Assembly (NCBI GenBank): GCA_949126835.1
Contig: OX421505.1
Location: 8,626,587-8,690,586, forward strand
DNA: 64,000 nt
Reading direction: 5' to 3'
Source: Anisus vortex
Lineage: Eukaryota; Mollusca; Gastropoda; Planorbidae
Shown here: positions 1 through 10,264 of the stretch, piece by piece
How the letters are laid out: every line of letters starts with the position of its first letter
Numbering within the stretch: the stretch's first letter is position 1
The notes under the pieces: model-generated
Told to the model about the DNA's origin: nothing
Database searches by the model: none
The model's input: only the letters and a program-made list of their open reading frames with translations
Made by a program: the position numbers and the translations under genes

Positions 1-57
1 GTGAACGCTGCTTCACCAGCTCTATGATCAGTTTGGTCCGAAGCGTACTTTACTATG
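1..57 (+). repeat. SINE family A, 3' end fragment
   Basis: The window opens inside a copy of the SINE best seen at 31311-31578. The stretch around GAACGCTGCTTCACCAGC and the following pyrimidine-rich end match the 3' end of that copy. The tRNA-like head lies outside the window. Confidence 0.7.
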
Positions 58-59
58 GA

Positions 60-1190
60 CATCATCCTATAACTACGGCAATAAGGTTTCCAGGGCTATT
101 TCCTAATTACGTGCCCTTATATAATTCTCGCCTTTGCATTTAGATCTTAATCTGTAATCTGTGATGGAAAAATGACAAACACTTCAGAAAGCTAAATAAT
201 AATGAATATAAAGGTTTTATGCGAATAAATACTGTTTGTCGCTTTTTGTTAACTTTAAAAACACAAACTGTTACAACAGTTGCACCATGACCATCTCTAT
301 TAAGTCACTGCAATTTTCATTTTATTGAAGACACCCTGACACCTGGCTTCCTGACGATCGTGTCCCTCCACTGGGTCAAGATAAGCCGTTATCATTACTG
401 GACAGGTCAGAAGATGTATATGTTATTGTAAAAAAAAAACACACAACATGTTTGATTTCCTTTTCTGTTGTATTCAACTTCTGTGTTCTGTCCATATTGT
501 GCTCCTTGAGCTGTGAGAATGTTAACAAAAAATAAATCGAGACATAATTCAATTGGACGGCTGTTACGACAGAACGAAATCAAATATTATAGAAATACAG
601 ACATGATTATGTCTTAAGTAATTATTAACAATTACAGGGGGAGAAAGTCTGGGATATTTAGGATAGATATCCTTACAACAAGACAAACACGTGTGTGGGA
701 TTTCTTTTTTCCTTGGGTAAAACATTAAGCGGAAACCAAATATCTTCATAGACAAGGTCTCGTGTCCATATTGGACAATTATCTCCAGTCGCTTGTATTT
801 GTATTTTTTTTAAAAATATTTGTCCGGAACTTGTAGCGGAAATTTCTCCCAAGTATACACGTGTAGGGATATAACTGTACGGCAATATTATAAGTTTAAG
901 GAAACGTCGGATCGCCCTCTCCCCCCCTCCCCCCCCCCCCCCCCCGGGTACGTATCCGCCTAAGAGTAAAATTAACTTACAAAGATAAGAAAACATATGA
1001 TCGTAATACACTGTGTACTAGCGATATGCATTCAAGCGGATATTTGATCCTAGTTATATATAGATAAGCTCTTAAGATAGAGAAGGTTATATATTAAACT
1101 TTATACTATATTTATATTATATTATACTTTATTATGATACATTTTGTGGGAATTAATTGCTGTTCTATGTTTTTTTTATGCTAGTAAAAG
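60..1190. other. no gene seen; AT-rich spacer
   Basis: I see no coding signal. It holds homopolymer runs, including a C-rich run near 915-945. The small open frames here cross low-complexity sequence and look accidental. Confidence 0.5.
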
Positions 1191-1192
1191 TA

Positions 1193-1445
1193 TCCCGTCG
1201 AACCAAATTGATCCATAGGGCCGGTGAAGCAGCGTTCATCAGATTCTGTGGCATATTAGCTGATTGTGTGGCCAGCACAATGCCCAGCCGCCTTTACTAA
1301 GGTCAGCTACCTACCCATCAGAGCTGGGTACACTCAGGGACTCATTCCAGACGCGGGAAAAAAAATCCTAGCCTCTGCCAGGATTTGAACACAGGACCTT
1401 CGGTACGCCAGTCGAACGCGCTGCCGCTCGGCCCACTGTGCCCCC
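1193..1445 (-). repeat. SINE family A, near full length
   Basis: This is the reverse complement of the 31311-31578 copy. The minus strand begins with a tRNA-like head whose B box reads as the complement of AGGATTTGAACACAGG (diverged), followed by the CTAGGATTTTTTTCCCG block, the ACCCAGCTCTGATGGGTA core, and a 3' end at the GATCAATTTGGTTCGACGGG side. It is tRNA-derived by its head and non-coding. Confidence 0.75.
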
Positions 1446-1496
1446 CAATATGCTAGTACATGCGATAGAAATGTTAGTGTGGCCACGAGTCAAAGG

Positions 1497-1696
1497 NNNN
1501 NNNNNNNNNNNNNNNNNNNNNNNNNNNNNNNNNNNNNNNNNNNNNNNNNNNNNNNNNNNNNNNNNNNNNNNNNNNNNNNNNNNNNNNNNNNNNNNNNNNN
1601 NNNNNNNNNNNNNNNNNNNNNNNNNNNNNNNNNNNNNNNNNNNNNNNNNNNNNNNNNNNNNNNNNNNNNNNNNNNNNNNNNNNNNNNNNNNNNNNN
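1497..1696. other. assembly gap (200 N)
   Basis: Exactly 200 N. It falls on the outer edge of the left LTR of retrotransposon 1, so the LTR's first bases and its target duplication are not visible. Open frames drawn across it are meaningless. Confidence 0.99.
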
Positions 1697-2259
1697 TATT
1701 TTTAGTAATGTATTATTATATATTTTTTGATTCATATCCATCTTGGATCTCACAAGGTTGTATAAGAATTTATATTGATGTTATTGAATTAGATTTGATG
1801 TTTATTTGACTCGTTGCGATATGAATCTTTTGTGTATAAAGTGATTTAGATAAACTGTACCTTAATATATAGGAAATCCACAATCCTGTTTGAAATTGAA
1901 CACAATTTTTTTCCAACAAGTTGAGATGATAAAATATAACAATACCACAGAATACATGTACCAGTATTATATAATGAAACTTAATCAGTTAAGATTCTTC
2001 TATAATGAGTTAAGCCGTAATCCTATCTTTAAGAAAGTGGTCAAAAACAGTCCTCACACATTAGCGCCCAAACTAGAACTAAACTAAACGGTATTCCACC
2101 CTCGTGCATATGACGTATTTTATCGCTATGACGTAGTGTCTAGACATATGCATGTTTTATTCCTAACACAGAAACATTTCGGGTTTAAGATTATTTCATT
2201 TTAACTTTAGTTAATAATAACAGAACCAATATAATATGGAAATAAATCTACTCGTAACA
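1697..2259 (-). repeat. LTR retrotransposon 1, 3' LTR (left end lost in gap)
   Basis: Direct repeat of 7020-7583. On the minus strand the LTR begins TGTTACGAGTAG. I count about four differences between the two copies over some 563 bp, so the insertion is young. By comparison with the right copy, about 35 bp of this LTR lie in the N gap. A polypurine tract abuts it at 2260-2272. The 65-residue open frame in each LTR is probably incidental. Confidence 0.9.
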
Positions 2260-2272
2260 CTCGCCACCCCTT
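2260..2272 (-). promoter_or_regulatory. polypurine tract of LTR retrotransposon 1
   Basis: On the minus strand AAGGGGTGGCGAG sits directly before the 3' LTR (TGTTACGAG). It would prime plus-strand DNA synthesis. Its counterpart in retrotransposon 2 (51673-51685) is similar. Confidence 0.75.
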
Positions 2273-3082
2273 AAGACACAAAGGAATTACAGACAGCGTT
2301 AAGTATGGAATTCTTTGTAGAGTACCCATAAAATGAACCGAATTCCCAAACTTTTCGTAAGATTTAATTGACTATTGGACAATCTTTTAAAGATTAAAAT
2401 GAACCATATATTACATATCCCCTTAATAACAAAGTCGCTATTATGGAATCCCTTATCACATTATCGTATCAATGATTATTAATTAAACATTTATTTATCA
2501 ATTAATATTTACAATTATGATTATTGTGTGTACAACGTTGACCATAAAACTATTACCACCAATAACCAATTCCCACAGAATTGATATGAATTACCCAAAT
2601 AAGTGGAACCGATTAATAATTGATAGATAATTCTTTAGAAAATTTAATTTATTTATAACCGATCACTGTATCATTAACTAATGATTTTCAGTTATCATAT
2701 GATTATTATGATGTCTCAATTATGACATCAAGAATATTTTAAAAAAATGTTATAATCTCAGCTGATTTAGCTTTTACATAGCATAAAATAAGACATCCAA
2801 ATTATAACATGACGACATAGAAACAAACAATTTTCAAAACACATCAATAATCAATTGAACAAACACAAGTGTGGATGTATTCAAGTTAAATACCGGTGTG
2901 TGTGCAATTGCTGTATGCAATAGTTACCTTTTACCTTACAACGTATGATTGTTTCTAGTAGAATTTGAAGTTTTGTTCTGTAATGTCTCATATTGTAATA
3001 TTTCAAAACATAGTTTATTTATTGTCATATTTACAATAATATATATGTTAATCAATACAATGAATGACATAAAAGTAACATT
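2273..3082. other. AT-rich non-coding 3' region of LTR retrotransposon 1
   Basis: It lies between the integrase stop and the polypurine tract, where an intact relative would carry RT and RNase H. No RT, RNase H or envelope-like frame is visible on either strand. Confidence 0.6.
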
Positions 3083-4732
3083 TCATGGGAAACTGGTTTT
3101 CTCTTGTTCAATCAGTCTTGTTCTATTGCGTACATCTGCGAATAGATTAATATTAATATGTTCATTAATTTGACCTTTGATAGCGGATTGTTCGCAGGCG
3201 GGTAAATGTGCCAATTTTTCATTAAGGGTTTTTAGAGCTTTTGTGATTTGTAATTTGCTTTCTGCAACTTCACGCTCAATTTCGGGTGAATTATTCCTGA
3301 CTTTAACAACAGTGTTTACCGAGGCAACAACATTTTGTTCTTCTCTGGTAATGTATGGTTTCAACATATTGATATGGCACACTCGTTGCGATTTCCGTCT
3401 ATCAGGGGTCTTTACAAGATAGTTAACCTCACTAAGCTTAGCCATAACCTCGTAGGGTCCTGTAAACTTGGCACTCAGGGGTTGACCAAACAGTGGCGTC
3501 AGCATGAGAACTTTATCACCAGGTTGGCAGATACGGGTTCTTGCGTTGACGTCATAATAGACCTTCATCTTGTCTTGTGCCTGCAAAAGATTAGATCTGA
3601 CAACTTTTAATGCATTATACAGTCTATTTTTAAAATTTTCCACGTATGTCAGTAGACCAGTGTCTTCAGTGGATGACAACCATGTCTCTTGTAACAGCTT
3701 TAGTGGTCCACGAACTGTGTGTCCGAATACCAGTTCAAAGGGACTGAAACCAAGAGATTCTTGTACAGCCTCTCTGGTTGCGAAGAGTGCGAAGGGAATA
3801 CCACGATCCCAGTCGTCGTTATGCTCGAAACAGAAAGTACGGAGCATATTCTTCAATGTTTGGTGGTATCGTTCCAGTGCGCCTTGACTCTGTGGATGAT
3901 ATGCACTCGATACTGCATGACGAATACCCAGCCGTTCTAAGACTTGGCGAAATAACTTCGATGTGAAATTTGAACCTTGATCTGACTGCACGGTTTTCGG
4001 AAGACCATATCGGGTGAAGAATCCGATAAGTGCATCAGAGATTTTGTCGGCATTGATGCTACGTAGAGGAATAGCCTCTGGGAATCTCGTTGCCGAACAC
4101 ATTATAGTGAACAGATACTGGTGGCCAGCCTTAGTTTTAGGCAACGGACCGACGCAGTCTATAATGATGTGACTGAAGGGTTCTGAGAATGCTGGTATGG
4201 GTCGTAGAGGAGCTACCGGAATGGTCTGATTCGGCTTGCCGACCATCTGGCAGACATGACATGATCTGCAAAACGATGTGACGTCACGACGTAGGCCAGG
4301 CCAGAAGAAATATGGAAGAATCCTGTCGAAGGTTTTCTGTATCCCTAGGTGACCAGCATACGGTGAATCATGGGCCATATGTAGTATGTCCTTGCGGTAA
4401 ACATTGGGTACCACGATTTGATGTACTTCGCTGCATGTTTCATCGTCGTTTTCTTTCCCTCTCCATTTCCTCATCAACAACTCGTCCCTCAGGTAATAAC
4501 CTGCGGCCATTGTTTCTAACTTTCCTTCATTCTTTGCTTCCTCTTTTAGCTTCCCAATCTCTGGATCTTTGCCTTGAGCAAGAATGAGTAGTTGTCTAGG
4601 CGACAAATTATTTTGATCAGTATGACTTGAGTGACCACCTAGAACATCCGCCATGAAGGTTGCTTGTAAGTCAATCTCTGGTGTTGGTTCTGGTTTCTTT
4701 GTCGATTCATTAGTCATCTGCTGTTTCTCCAT
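3083..4732 (-). CDS. integrase region of LTR retrotransposon 1
   Basis: Integrase inserts the element's cDNA into host DNA. In this 549-residue frame the N-terminal HHCC zinc site is visible (H121, H128, C158, C161), then a catalytic triad D192, D251, E287 with exactly 35 residues between the last two (D,D-35-E), in the contexts IIDCVGPLPK, QSDQGSNF and GALERYHQ. A GPY/F module (AKFTGPYEV) follows near residue 420, as in Ty3/gypsy integrases; no chromodomain is seen. The C-terminal part resembles the linker that leads into RT in retrotransposon 2 but stops before any RT motif. The start is only the first ATG: the frame is continuous with the upstream gag-protease frame except for one UAG at 4814-4816, so this is probably part of one polyprotein and not a separate gene. 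Confidence 0.9.
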   Translation of the reverse strand: MEKQQMTNESTKKPEPTPEIDLQATFMADVLGGHSSHTDQNNLSPRQLLILAQGKDPEIGKLKEEAKNEGKLETMAAGYYLRDELLMRKWRGKENDDETCSEVHQIVVPNVYRKDILHMAHDSPYAGHLGIQKTFDRILPYFFWPGLRRDVTSFCRSCHVCQMVGKPNQTIPVAPLRPIPAFSEPFSHIIIDCVGPLPKTKAGHQYLFTIMCSATRFPEAIPLRSINADKISDALIGFFTRYGLPKTVQSDQGSNFTSKLFRQVLERLGIRHAVSSAYHPQSQGALERYHQTLKNMLRTFCFEHNDDWDRGIPFALFATREAVQESLGFSPFELVFGHTVRGPLKLLQETWLSSTEDTGLLTYVENFKNRLYNALKVVRSNLLQAQDKMKVYYDVNARTRICQPGDKVLMLTPLFGQPLSAKFTGPYEVMAKLSEVNYLVKTPDRRKSQRVCHINMLKPYITREEQNVVASVNTVVKVRNNSPEIEREVAESKLQITKALKTLNEKLAHLPACEQSAIKGQINEHININLFADVRNRTRLIEQEKTSFP

Positions 4733-4813
4733 AGCTCTGGTGATAACGCATACTGAATTTTCAGTATTCCTACACTGAACAGAGTCTTTGGTTTCTTTAA
4801 GTACAGGATGTAC

Positions 4814-4816
4814 CTA
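4814..4816 (-). other. in-frame UAG separating protease from integrase
   Basis: The gag-protease and integrase frames are in the same register and are separated only by this amber codon, with no other stop in the 27 intervening codons. Retrotransposon 2 has no stop here. It is either a single inactivating point mutation or a readthrough site; the sequence alone cannot decide. Confidence 0.8.
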
Positions 4817-6706
4817 ATTCTTAGCAATGTCACTTCCTAAAAGTAATGAAATGCCTCTGTAGGGAAATTTCTTCACTATCCCAACAATAACAGATCCAGT
4901 GAAGTAATTACTCTTCAACTGTATACGATGTAACGGTGCCGTAAGTGTTCCAGCCATAGTACTGATCAAGGCATACTGGCCTGTATGAGTCAATTTCGAC
5001 GTTGGTACAGTATTCTTCAACAGTAGAGATATATCAGCACCGGAGTCACGTAGAATTTTAATCTTCCGTTCTCTAGCTTGATTATCTATAGGTGACACAT
5101 AGCCCTCGCTAACATCCGATAGCATGCACTCGGGTAGTTCTCTGCCTACTGAGTTTCTTGCTACACTACTGCCTCCATAAGTAAATGTTTTATTTACTGA
5201 TTGTTCATCTGTCACACTCCCTTTGGAGTTGAAACTAGAATGTTCAATAGCCTCGGTCTTCATTTCAAAGACTTTTTCCGACTTTGAGCAACTTGGACAT
5301 GCGTGTTTCGCCATCTCCTCATGACTAACATCAGATGTCTTTCTTTCAGCTTTAATTCTTTTGTGGGCAGTTTTATTTATGTGAGTTTCAGTTTGTACGG
5401 CGATGTGTGATAAAACCACGTTGTTCTTGTTTTTAATGGGCCTTTTCTCTTTATGTAGACTCCAACAATTCTCTTTTATATGTCCATCTTTCTTACAGAA
5501 TGTACAGGTAATTCTCTTTTGTACAAAACTTGAATTCTCTTGTTTATCGGCTTTTTGTTTACTTTTATCATCTGTCGATCTTAACTTCCTCTCTGTATTA
5601 CTGTTTTGAGTCCTCAAACTTGTTCTGTCATTTTGAAAATATTGGCTATGCGGGTGAATAATGATGTATTCATCGGCTTTAACTGCTGCTTGTTCTGCTA
5701 TTTCAATACCACGATCAGCCAAATGAACTTTTATATCAGTGCGAATCTTCTCAGTAAAATCCTCCATCAGTATGAGATTATATAGTTTCTCATAATCTTT
5801 ATTCACATTCTTAGAACGTAACCATCGATCAAAATACTTTTTCTCTAATCTCAGGAAATCAACATGTGAAACTTCTGGTTCCTTCTTGTACTCACGATAT
5901 AACTTTCGATACTTTTCTGGAGTTAGAACATAACTCAATAGTACTCTGCTCTTTATTAGTTCATAATCATTGCATTCCTCTGGAGTCAAATTCAATACAA
6001 CATCTAGAGCCTTGCCTTTTGTTAGAGCTGAACGTAAAAGTACGGCTTTCTTATCTTCAGGAAATTTATAATCGATCGAGTTTCTTTCGAAGACCATAAA
6101 GAACTCATCAATCTCTATGTTCTCCATGCTTGGGACATGCTTTTTAAACTTATATAGTTCTACATTATTTGTTTCCTGAATCGTATGAGTTGACGAACGA
6201 GACTTTGCCAATTCAATCCTTTCATTACTAGCGATTCTTTCTTTTTCCAATTCCCCCAATCTTTTCTCTTTCTCTGCTTCTATTCTTTTACCTTCTAATT
6301 GTACTTCTATTCTTTTACCTTCCAATTGTACTTCTATTCTTTTACCTTCCAATTGTACTTGAATTTCTAACTTCCTCATTTCTAACTGGAATTTCATGTC
6401 TGCACTTAGTTCATTTCCATTCATTTTAAATTCATGGTTATCTATGTCTGTTTTCAGGGTTTCTGATACATTGAGAACCACTGATTCTTCACTATTCATA
6501 GTATTTTCTTCAAGCATTCTACCATGTCTTTTCAAACTGTCCTTAATATCTTGAATCAATTTACTCCTAACTGGTGTAACTTCAGTAATGTCTATTCCCA
6601 GAGAATTTGCCATCTCTTTTAACTGGGTTAGTGACATGCTAGTTAACTGTTCTGACGTGATAGCAAAAATATTCAGATGCTCCAACGTAAGATTAGCTTC
6701 CGCCAT
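4814..6706 (-). CDS. gag-protease of LTR retrotransposon 1
   Basis: The frame has 630 residues. An N-terminal helical region holds a charged coiled coil (about 105-170) with three tandem 9-residue units of the type QLEGKRIEV. A capsid-like segment (about 185-345) includes FPEDKKAVLLRSAL and LTPEKYRKLYREYKK, alignable by eye with retrotransposon 2. A CCHC zinc knuckle (CTFCKKDGHIKENC, 401-414) would bind RNA. An aspartic protease follows with the active site LRDSGAD near 552-558 and the closing LLLGSD near 621. Gag builds the particle, and the protease cleaves the polyprotein. The frame ends at a UAG, and integrase continues in the same frame 27 codons further on. The ATG at 6706 is well placed behind the leader. 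Confidence 0.9.
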   Translation of the reverse strand: MAEANLTLEHLNIFAITSEQLTSMSLTQLKEMANSLGIDITEVTPVRSKLIQDIKDSLKRHGRMLEENTMNSEESVVLNVSETLKTDIDNHEFKMNGNELSADMKFQLEMRKLEIQVQLEGKRIEVQLEGKRIEVQLEGKRIEAEKEKRLGELEKERIASNERIELAKSRSSTHTIQETNNVELYKFKKHVPSMENIEIDEFFMVFERNSIDYKFPEDKKAVLLRSALTKGKALDVVLNLTPEECNDYELIKSRVLLSYVLTPEKYRKLYREYKKEPEVSHVDFLRLEKKYFDRWLRSKNVNKDYEKLYNLILMEDFTEKIRTDIKVHLADRGIEIAEQAAVKADEYIIIHPHSQYFQNDRTSLRTQNSNTERKLRSTDDKSKQKADKQENSSFVQKRITCTFCKKDGHIKENCWSLHKEKRPIKNKNNVVLSHIAVQTETHINKTAHKRIKAERKTSDVSHEEMAKHACPSCSKSEKVFEMKTEAIEHSSFNSKGSVTDEQSVNKTFTYGGSSVARNSVGRELPECMLSDVSEGYVSPIDNQARERKIKILRDSGADISLLLKNTVPTSKLTHTGQYALISTMAGTLTAPLHRIQLKSNYFTGSVIVGIVKKFPYRGISLLLGSDIAKN

Positions 6707-6958
6707 GTTTTATATTAATGACGTAAACAGAAGATAAAAAATTTCAACTTTACCTTTCATAAAGTCCTTTGAAATATTTTTACACCACTTAATATTTGTA
6801 GGAAATAAATTTTAAGATGATTGTGTACAAAGCTGAAAACAGTATGTCCGAACACAGACAGTGCCTCCCACGTAGACAGAATTTGAATAAATATTTGTTG
6901 TAAATCGTTTTCACTAAAACAGTTGTATATTCTCAATTCTTATACATACAAACTTTAG

Positions 6959-6978
6959 ATCCAGGACTTGAGCCCCCA
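6959..6978 (-). promoter_or_regulatory. candidate primer-binding site, LTR retrotransposon 1
   Basis: On the minus strand TGGGGGCTCAAGTCCTGGAT starts 6 bases after the inferred end of the 5' LTR. It begins TGG, as expected for pairing with a tRNA CCA end, and resembles the proline-tRNA type primer site with two extra bases. The match is by eye. Confidence 0.45.
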
Positions 6979-6984
6979 ATCTTT

Positions 6985-7583
6985 TGTCACGTGCGAAATC
7001 AGCTACTGACGTTAGATGATATTTTTAGTAATGTATTATTATATATTCTTTTGATTCATATCCATCTTGGATCTCACAAGGTTGTATAAGAATTTATATT
7101 GATGTTATTGAATTAGATTTGATGTTTATTTGACTCGTTGCGATATGAATCTTTTGTGTATAAAGTGATTTAGATAAACTGTACCTTAATATATAGGAAA
7201 TCCACAATCCTGTTTGAAATTGAACACAATTTTATTCCAACAAGTTGAGATGATAAAATATAACAATACCACAGAATACATGTACCAGTATTATATAATG
7301 AAACTTAATCAGTTGAGATTCTTCTATAATGAGTTAAGCCGTAATCCTATCTTTAAGAAAGTGGTCAAAAACAGTCCTCACACATTAGCGCCCAAACTAG
7401 AACTAAACTAAACGGTATTCCACCCTCGTGCATATGACGTATTTTATCGCTATGACGTAGTGTCTAGACATATGCATGTTTTATTCCTAACACGGAAACA
7501 TTTCGGGTTTAAGATTATTTCATTTTAACTTTAGTTAATAATAACAGAACCAATATAATATGGAAATAAATCTACTCGTAACA
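6985..7583 (-). repeat. LTR retrotransposon 1, 5' LTR
   Basis: About 599 bp, with minus-strand ends TGTTACGAG and CACGTGACA. Only 7020-7583 can be matched to the left LTR because of the gap. The inner boundary is inferred from the TG/CA ends and from the parallel LTR-AAA-TGG layout of retrotransposon 2. Confidence 0.75.
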
Positions 7584-8458
7584 CTGTATACATACCCCTG
7601 CATATGTACATAAAGGAAAGAATAATTGTTGAAGTTTGGAAGAGGTTAAAGGTTAAAGGTTATGGTTTTCTTGTTTTGGTTTGGTTTGGCTTTGGTTAAG
7701 GTTATGGAAATGGTTGTGAGGGAGCGGCATGTAGATCTGACCTGCTGTTACATTTGAATAAAGTTTGAATGGCAGTAGCGAATAGACAGTCTACTCTTAC
7801 TTTATTTTCAAGAAAGCCAACAGTTTGTTTATGACCTATAGGCCTACTTTTACGTTCATATTTACAACATGATCTGTTATGTTTATTTTACATTGTTTAC
7901 AACGAGGTCAGCAACATTTGGTTAAAAGTGTGCTAATGTAGATTTCTAATTCATTCGGCGTGCCAAACAGCCTAAACGTCATCCTGCTCTAGCACTCAAT
8001 TTCTCGTTGAAGAGGCTTTAAAAATTGCATTTTTTAGGTGGTGTTCGTGTGCCATTTAATATCACACTGAGTGCAAAGTAGTGCATCCTAGGGAAAAAAT
8101 GTCTTTTGTTTGTTAGCTTTATATTCCTTGTCATTATAATATTTCCTTCTTTTTCTCCAACCCTAACAGTGACATGTCATTTTGATCTCTGATTTGCTTG
8201 AGCTAATAAAAGACAACAAACCTTTCTTATTTAGGGTGAACTTTCTTGAGCTTTATTGAAATCAAATGTTTCCCTTAAAAATCTTTTCATGTCATGCTAG
8301 TTTCTAATCAAATGATCGAAAACATTTTATGACCAGATCCTTAAAATGTTTGTATTCAGATATTTTGAATACTATCGCCGTTGTCCTAATGAGAACAAAA
8401 TTGAAAAGTGTGTGGATATGATTTTTATTTGATGTTAACAATTGAAAGGTAGAGCAGA
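7584..8458. other. no gene; spacer with hAT-type fragment
   Basis: GGTTT/GGTTAAGG-rich sequence lies at 7640-7710. A fragment of the miniature family best preserved at 18264-18433 lies at about 7925-8092 (shared phrases GATTTCTAATTCATTC and GGCGTGCCAAACAGCCT). No coding signal. Confidence 0.5.
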
Positions 8459-8661
8459 TGCATATAAGTACTCTTACTTCCCGAATGGCATTCGGGCATA
8501 TGATGGGTTGACTGAACAAACCAGGAAAACCAGTAACTTAACATCATTCAAAACATTAATCAAAATGCAAGAATAGACTCGGACTACGGATGAGCGTAGG
8601 ACGCGATAATCTTATTTATAGAAGAAGCGTCTGTAATGTATATAAGATAAGATAAGATAAC
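8459..8661 (+). repeat. dispersed repeat family B with (AAGAT)n tail
   Basis: This sense copy carries all the marks of the family: a GGGTTGACTGAACAAACCAGG block, then GAGCGTAGGACGCGATAATC, a short hairpin (CTTATTTATAGAAGAAG) and a GATAAGATAAGATAA tail. No tRNA-like head is obvious. It behaves as a SINE or LINE 3' end; other copies are at 17147-17290, 25373-25563, 31705-31857 and 35994-36150. Confidence 0.65.
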
Positions 8662-8749
8662 CTGTGCAGCGTACATGAACTATTTCTTTAAAAAAAATGT
8701 TTATATTGTAAAACATTTGTTTATATTATATATATAATTCTCTGTGAAT

Positions 8750-8894
8750 GTGTTTAACCAATCAAATGGTTTATTTCAAGACGAGTGACCTTATTGCCTC
8801 ATATTTCACCTTTGCAATTTGACTTAGCACAATTTAATGAGTAGCTTATATAGGCCTGTTTTATCCCCCCCCCCCCGGGCAACGCCTTAGCTTG
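8750..8894 (+). repeat. Helitron-like repeat family G, short copy
   Basis: It shares GTAGCTTATATAGGCCTGTTTTAT, CCGGGCAACGCC and the terminal TTAGCTTG with copies ending at 15195 and 33012. The 5' part resembles 14735-14810, so this copy looks internally deleted. Confidence 0.5.
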
Positions 8895-10066
8895 TTTTAT
8901 CTAATTATATCTTGGTGTGTATTATATCTTATTTTTATCCAAAATATTATACAAATTAAAGGTTACTAAACACTATTATTTTAAATCTTCAGGCCATCTA
9001 GAAACCATTTGAAATAACTGAACTCCGGTACATGAAGAAAAAAATGCCATTTGTCCTACCGGAAGTTGCTTGCTAACTTTAAAAAATTAACTCGTTTGGC
9101 ATCATTATAGCATACACTTTTTAGAATTTAATTAAAGGGAGGTAATTATGCTAGTTTTTTTGTGTTAAAATTTCTAATGTTCTTTTTTTTTCCTTTAAAA
9201 AAATGAATGTTTTATAATTTCTAACTTTAAAATGATCAAAGGATAAAAGATAGTTAAAAATTGTATAAATGTTTCATTACTAAATAATTTATATGTACAA
9301 ATTAAACATCACATAAACTACCTAATTTGTATGTGTATCATTTACAACAAATTGGAATCGGTTATACAAAATTAAAATTTTTTTTTAAATCTCAGTTATG
9401 CTGGGATCATACTATAAAGATTATAAGGCTATTACTTATTACTTAAGCTTAATGAATAGAACGTTCTTATTAAGACTAGGAACTATTAATCAATCAGATA
9501 TTTAACACTGTATTAAAATGTTATTAAGGCAAAGCAACACAAATTATGATACCAAAAATATCACATATCCCTCAAACACTTCTAGCGCATTGCCCGGACA
9601 ATAAAACGGTGTAAATAAATACAGGAGGACAAAATACATAAATTAAATGCCTTTATAGAAAAAAATGTTTCGTTGATATTTCGCCTTCACCAACGCCCCA
9701 CGGTGTAACGCCGGCGCCCTACTGTACACGACTGTATGCCCCACTATGCATTGGCGTCAGTATGTGTTTTTTTTTCGCCAACTTAACCATAAGCTGAAAG
9801 GGCATCTTTAAAGTTAGTTAGTTTAAAGGGCATTTGGAAGTGAAAACTTTTAAAAAAAAGTGAGGTGATACATTAGAAACAAATTCATTATAAATAAAAT
9901 AAAAATGCGAAAGTTAAATAAGTCGTGGCGGATTACGCGGGAATGTTAATGCCAGAGACTGACAGTAGCAATAAAGGAGTTAAATGTAAAATGTTGACAT
10001 AGTCGGTCACCTGTCTCTCAAGAAACTGGAAGCTAGCTCACCTTAGGGTGAATATTTTAAGGCTCT
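8895..10066. other. AT-rich spacer, partly related to a hAT interior
   Basis: 9060-9400 resembles 39900-40165 inside the hAT element at 39541-40610 (shared TTAATTAAAGGGA, AAATGATCAAA, AATTTATATGTA in the same order). No gene seen. Confidence 0.5.
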
Positions 10067-10074
10067 AATGCCAA

Positions 10075-10256
10075 CAGGGACGAAGCCAGACATTTTTCCA
10101 GGGTGGGATGAACTTTCGTGTGACGTACATTGATCTCAATTTTTCGCGAAAAAATTACATACTAAAAAAAAAAAAGTTGAAAAGAGTAATTTTTCTAAAA
10201 TTATGATTTCAGAAGGGGCGCCTCTCAGCCACACCCTATTCGTGGCTTCGCCCCTG
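10075..10256. mobile_element. 182-bp hAT-type miniature element
   Basis: Terminal inverted repeats CAGGGACGAAGCCA and, on the other strand, CAGGGGCGAAGCCA. The flanking 8-bp sequences are AATGCCAA (10067-10074) and AACGTCAA (10257-10264), 6 of 8 matching. It is non-coding. An 8-bp duplication and CAGGG ends are typical of hAT elements. Confidence 0.65.
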
Positions 10257-10264
10257 AACGTCAA

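Larger units (their letters stand above)
1697..7583 (-). mobile_element. LTR retrotransposon 1, Gmr1-like Ty3/gypsy, lacking RT-RNase H
   Basis: Minus-strand order is 5' LTR (6985-7583), candidate primer-binding site (6959-6978), gag-protease frame (4814-6706), integrase frame (3083-4732), about 820 bp of AT-rich non-coding DNA, polypurine tract and 3' LTR. No reverse transcriptase or RNase H is found between the protease and the 3' LTR. By homology with retrotransposon 2, RT should follow the integrase; the frame stops just before it. Integrase upstream of RT is the Gmr1-like arrangement within Ty3/gypsy. The left edge is masked by the gap, so no target duplication can be checked. Confidence 0.85.

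Noticed and set aside
1438..1809. Open frames across the N gap
   Set aside because: Most residues are unknown; they are artefacts of translating N.
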